This document shows, in pieces, positions 60,241-64,000 of a stretch of 64,000 bases of DNA. Numbering within the stretch: the stretch's first letter is position 1; every line of letters starts with the position of its first letter. The position numbers and the translations under genes were made by a program. A model generated the notes under the pieces. It did no database searches and had not been told where the DNA came from. It saw nothing but the letters and a program-made list of their open reading frames with translations. Source of the DNA: Aphanomyces cochlioides (lineage: Eukaryota > Oomycota > Saprolegniomycetes > Saprolegniales > Verrucalvaceae); the NCBI GenBank assembly GCA_019828595.1, contig JAHQRK010000016.1, positions 1,798,001 through 1,862,000 of the forward strand, read 5' to 3'.

Positions 60241-60320
60241 CTATCCGGATAATAATCCAATAGTTTTGACGAACCAATAACCCCTTCAACCCCTAATACC
60301 TAATCCCTTGAATCCGGATA
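60241..60320. promoter_or_regulatory. Divergent promoter with two TCCGGA-cored palindromes
   Basis: CTATCCGGATAAT (from 60241) and AATCCGGATA (60311-60320) lie in the 182-bp spacer between the divergent RPP29 and BOP1/ERB1 genes. Both genes work in RNA or ribosome assembly, so shared regulation is possible. Confidence 0.4.
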
Positions 60321-60387
60321 AAAGATCCAATTCTATCCAACAGATTTACTGGTCTGCAACTGTTGGAAAGTACAAGTCGAGCGCGCG

Positions 60388-63084
60388 ATGGCGAGAAGCA
60401 AAGGACGAGAGACCAACCGCTCAAGCAAAGCAAAGGAAGCTCCCAAGGCTACGCCGCAACGATCCACGAGGTCTTCTCGTGCTAGCCAAGAGGACACGAA
60501 AGAGAGTGAAGAAGAAGAAGCTGATGATGAAGGCAATGACGACAACGACGATGAAGTTGAAGACAGCGATGACGAAGATGATGATGACGACGAAGACGAT
60601 GATGATGATGAAGATGACGATGGCTTTGAAGACCAAGGATCTTCATCTGATGAAGACGATGACGAAGAAGTGGATGAAGATGAATCGGAAGATGAAAAAG
60701 CTACTCGAAGGCTAGTCGAGTCTCGCGAACAACAACTGCAGCGCATGCGTGAAGACGGATCACTACGTATTGCATCACATCTACACATCGATGATTTGTC
60801 GTCGGACGACGAGGTACTTTATCTTGTTAAACTTGACGATCTAATGAACACTAACAGGAAGCGCATAACACAATTGGCAATGTACCTCTACGCTGGTACG
60901 AAGAATACGACCACATTGGTTACACAGTAGACGGACAAAAGATCATCAAACAGAACAAGTCAGATGGAATTGACGATGCCATTGCTGCCAAGGACGACCC
61001 GAACTACAGGTATTTGACTTCTATGGTTGCTTCGTCTCATTCATGCATGAAGTCGCACCGTCTATGATGCATACAATGACCGTAAGGTCGTATTGACTGA
61101 CCGTGAACTTGAAATCATTCGTCGTATTCAATCTGGAGCGTTTGCCCATCCGGAATTTGATGCTCACGCGGTAGGACAGGCTGCTAAATTCTGCTAAATC
61201 TACTCCTCACAGGACCTAGTGGAAACATTTACATCTGAAAAAATGATTCACTCTCTCGGTAATGACCAAGAACCTAAGAGTCGATTCTTGCCGTCGAAGT
61301 GGGAGGTCTGCAAAATTGGTTATGATCAGCGACTGAACTTGCTCTGTAGAAAATGAAAGTGCTGAAGATCATGAAGGGGATTAAGGAAGGTCGAATCCAA
61401 GTCGACAAAAAACCCGACGAAAAACCTGATGTGTTTCAAATGTGGTTTGACGATGATCAAGAAGCCCAGGTTCGCAAGGGTCCTGCCCATGTGCAGGCCC
61501 CGAAAATGGTTCTGCCTGGACATGCCGAGTCGTACAATCCACCAGAGGAATACCTTTTCACACCAGAGGAAAAACGCGCTTGGTATGCTAACGTCTTAAG
61601 TGAATTTTGTTTCACATCATCACTAGGCTTGAAATGGACCCGTCTGATCGTGAAATCAACTTCGTCCCTCAGAAGTTCAATTCTCTGCGTGATGTGTGTG
61701 GTTATTCAAATTTTGTGCGCGAACGATTTGAACGTTGCTTGGACTTGTACCTTGATCACCCGTGACTTAATTTAACGGACGATAGGTACCTCTGCCCTCG
61801 TGTCAACAAGCGACGACTGAATATCGACCCCGAAAGCTTGGTGCCACAATTGCCAAAACCGCGTGACTTACGTCCTTTCCCTAACACATTGGCACTCCTT
61901 TTTACTGGCCATACTGGTCGCGTCCGATCTTTGTCCATGGATCCTTTGGGCCAATACTTAGTGTCTGGTTCAGAAGATCATACAGTAAGGCTTTGGGAAG
62001 TGGAGACTGGTCGATGCCTGCACACGTGGAACATCGGCGCTATTGTTCAGAAAGTTGAGTGGTGCCCTAACAAAGAACATCACGTGGTTGCTGTGGCTGC
62101 AGCTAAGAAGATGCTTCTGATTGCAACCGGCACCGGAAATGGCGATGAAACAGATATCACAAATGCTTTGCTGGGTGATGGAGAGGCCGGTGCGTTCGAC
62201 TCAAAGGCTGATGATGAGAATGTGACCATTGTGGATACGACTGAAGAAGCGATCGATGATGCAGCCCGCAAAGCCCGGATATTTGTCAAATGGACCTTTC
62301 ATGCTACGCGTGGACGAAATGGACGGGGCGTGCGCGCTGTCATGCACCACAGTGGTAGTGTTACAGACATTGCATGGCATTACAAGGGCGACTACATTGC
62401 CACAGTTGTGCCATCGGCTGATTCCTCGTCAGTCTTGATCCACCAGATCTCCAAACGTTCGACACAAAATCCTTTCTCCAAGAAACTCGGTGCTATTCAG
62501 ACTGTTTCGTTCCATCCAAGCAAACCTTTCTTTTTCTTGGCCACACAAACCCATGTTCGCGTATACAACCTTGTGCAGCAGGCGATGGTGAAGAAATTGA
62601 GCAGTGGTGTCAAGTGGATTTCGTGTATGCACGTGCACCCAAGTGGCGACCACGTCCTTGTGGGCAGTTATGATCGCCGCCTCTGCTGGTTTGACTTGGA
62701 TTTGAGCTCAACTCCATACAAGACGCTCAAATATCACGAGAAGGCTACTCGCGCTGTCACATTCCACAAACGGTAAGGAATAGACGAAGATAGCACGTTG
62801 ACATTAGATAGATATCCATTGATGGCATCTGCCTCGGATGACGGCACGATCCACATTTTCCATTCGATGGTTTACTCGGACTTGATCAAGAACCCATTGA
62901 TTGTGCCCCTTAAAATCTTGCGTGGACATGAAGTTACTGGTGGCCTGGGTGTCATGGCGCTTGCCTTCCATCCTACTTTGGTAAGCATTTTATTGTTTTC
63001 ACTACGCTCACGAATGTTACTTAGCCTTGGGTTGCAAGTGGTGGCGCAGACAACACGATTCGCTTGTTTCAGAACATCCACTAA
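60388..63084 (+). CDS. BOP1: BOP1/ERB1 pre-60S ribosome assembly protein
   Basis: BOP1/ERB1 is part of the PeBoW complex and is needed for 27S pre-rRNA processing. The protein starts [15 protein letters not shown] long Asp/Glu/Ser-rich segment covers residues ~45-110; the BOP1 N-terminal domain follows ([38 protein letters not shown]), then [43 protein letters not shown] and a WD40 propeller ([36 protein letters not shown]). The last exon ends [17 protein letters not shown] at 63084. About eight introns. The Asp/Glu codon repeat makes low-complexity reverse-strand serine frames that are not genes. Confidence 0.95.
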
Positions 63085-63186
63085 CGAGCTCTTCGTGGAT
63101 ACAAGCCGCCTTTTAAGATACAAGTTGTCACAAAAAGAGAACATGAATTAACACGGACAAACATGAAATATAGATCGTTCTTGTCG

Positions 63187-63438
63187 CTACTTTTTCGAGC
63201 GACGAAAGCCAAACCAGCTTCGACTTGGTTTTTTCTCTCCTTGTTCGTCGAAGTCGTCTTGGTTGTCAACCACCCGCTTTTCCTTCTTGTTTTGTCGATC
63301 CGATTCAAACAGGGTTCCTGTCGTTGGTTCCCCATCGCCATCCAAGAGGCTCGATCCGTCAATCTTTCCTTTGCGGTCCATGTCACCGAAGAGACTGTTC
63401 GACTTCTTTCGTCGAAAGCCAACCATGATGACTGACAA
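63187..63438 (-). CDS. Small basic protein, unrecognised
   Basis: An 83-residue frame starts MSVIMVGFRRKKSNS. It has two matching basic ends, GFRRKKS at the N-terminus and WFGFRRSKK at the C-terminus, around an acidic/charged middle with DGDGEP and QDDFDEQ. No family was recognised. Codon use and the clean frame make a real small gene plausible, but a coincidental frame cannot be excluded. Confidence 0.4.
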   Translation of the reverse strand: MSVIMVGFRRKKSNSLFGDMDRKGKIDGSSLLDGDGEPTTGTLFESDRQNKKEKRVVDNQDDFDEQGEKKPSRSWFGFRRSKK

Positions 63439-64000
63439 ACTGGCAATATTGAAAATGGAGCTTTTTGTTGCGCCCTGGCTTCATGTCCAAGTTTCATTGG
63501 CTACAGCCAAATCAGATTGACCAGCAAGATGGGTGCCGTAACGTTAGGATGAACCCAACATTCAATACAAGGAATTATGATGGGGAACATTGTGCTCAAG
63601 CACAAGACGGACAAGACAAAAGAGGTGAGGCCAAGCTTGATCGTTTCATTAAGTACCTTCATGCTGACTCATACAGTAAAGTACAAAAGGTACAAACGAG
63701 TACAGGGATGAACTTGTGCTTAATACGTGTACTTGTCGTATGATGAAGTATCGCTTAGTCTAGCAGTTATCACTCTAAAGTCTCTGTGGGTGTCCGGCAA
63801 TGCTCATCCTTGAGCGCCATAGCAGGGGAAGGTTTTCGGGGGGCCTCACACAGACAATTGGTACTTTGATAAAAGATGAGGCACGACTCGTTTTAAATAA
63901 GCTCGACGAAACGTAGAGTGGAGAGAGACATATTAGTGAAAGTTCTAGTTGCAAAATAGCTCTTTTGTTATGTCAATCTTAATATGAATTTACTCTTGAG
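63439..64000. other. Window end, no supported gene
   Basis: No coding exon was recognised on either strand. A plus-strand open stretch at 63465-63743 lacks motifs. An exon of a gene lying beyond the window cannot be excluded. Confidence 0.4.

Noticed and set aside
60333..60788. Serine-rich minus-strand frame
   Set aside because: Reverse reading of the Asp/Glu codon repeat in BOP1/ERB1.

Overview
The window looks like a compact protist genome, most likely an oomycete (stramenopile) and probably of the Saprolegniales type; this is an inference. The reasons are: nearly every gene is cut by very short GT-AG introns (most about 34-60 nt); genes are packed on both strands with 5-100 bp gaps; there are two ~2,000-residue callose/beta-1,3-glucan synthases of family GT48; several genes serve flagella or microtubules; and there is a TTTTAGGG-type motif. 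Exon structures below were worked out by eye from splice consensus and reading-frame continuity.

Layout. 0-25 kb is rich in microtubule genes: a vasohibin-type tubulin carboxypeptidase, a degenerate kinesin, a tubulin-tyrosine-ligase family enzyme, a second kinesin-like protein without a nucleotide-binding loop, and a kinesin-13. Between them lie housekeeping genes: TilS-like tRNA lysidine synthase, enolase, mitochondrial ribosomal protein bL28, malate synthase, an M50B-like membrane metalloprotease, NADH-cytochrome b5 reductase, and a head-to-head pair of REEP/Yop1 (DP1/TB2) membrane-shaping proteins. 25.6-39.5 kb holds a direct tandem pair of GT48 glucan synthases, each with an N-terminal MIT-like helical domain and an intron at the same place. 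40-48 kb holds a HAD-type hydrolase, a CENP-C kinetochore protein, the ribosome-recycling ATPase ABCE1 and a disordered protein. 48.5-57 kb holds a large protein kinase with a long N-terminal region and a CARMIL-like leucine-rich-repeat protein. 57-63 kb is a block of ribosome and RNA genes: eIF3h, MRT4, RNase P/MRP subunit RPP29 and BOP1/ERB1.

Non-coding structure. Two MITE-like elements (9.54-9.82 and 44.34-44.71 kb), one Tc1/mariner-like non-autonomous element (39.56-40.25 kb) with perfect 31-bp inverted ends, and a perfect 69-bp inverted repeat (44.89-45.09 kb) interrupt the intergenic spaces. A palindromic TCCGGA-cored motif (ATCCGGAT/TATCCGGATA) recurs just upstream of several start codons. 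No rRNA, tRNA, CRISPR or insertion sequence with an intact transposase was seen.

Working together. The first 25 kb contains the enzyme type that removes the C-terminal tyrosine of alpha-tubulin (vasohibin), a relative of the enzyme that restores it (TTL family), and a depolymerising kinesin-13 whose activity is known in other eukaryotes to depend on that tyrosine. The two decayed kinesin motors and the duplicated cell-wall synthases are the other distinctive features.
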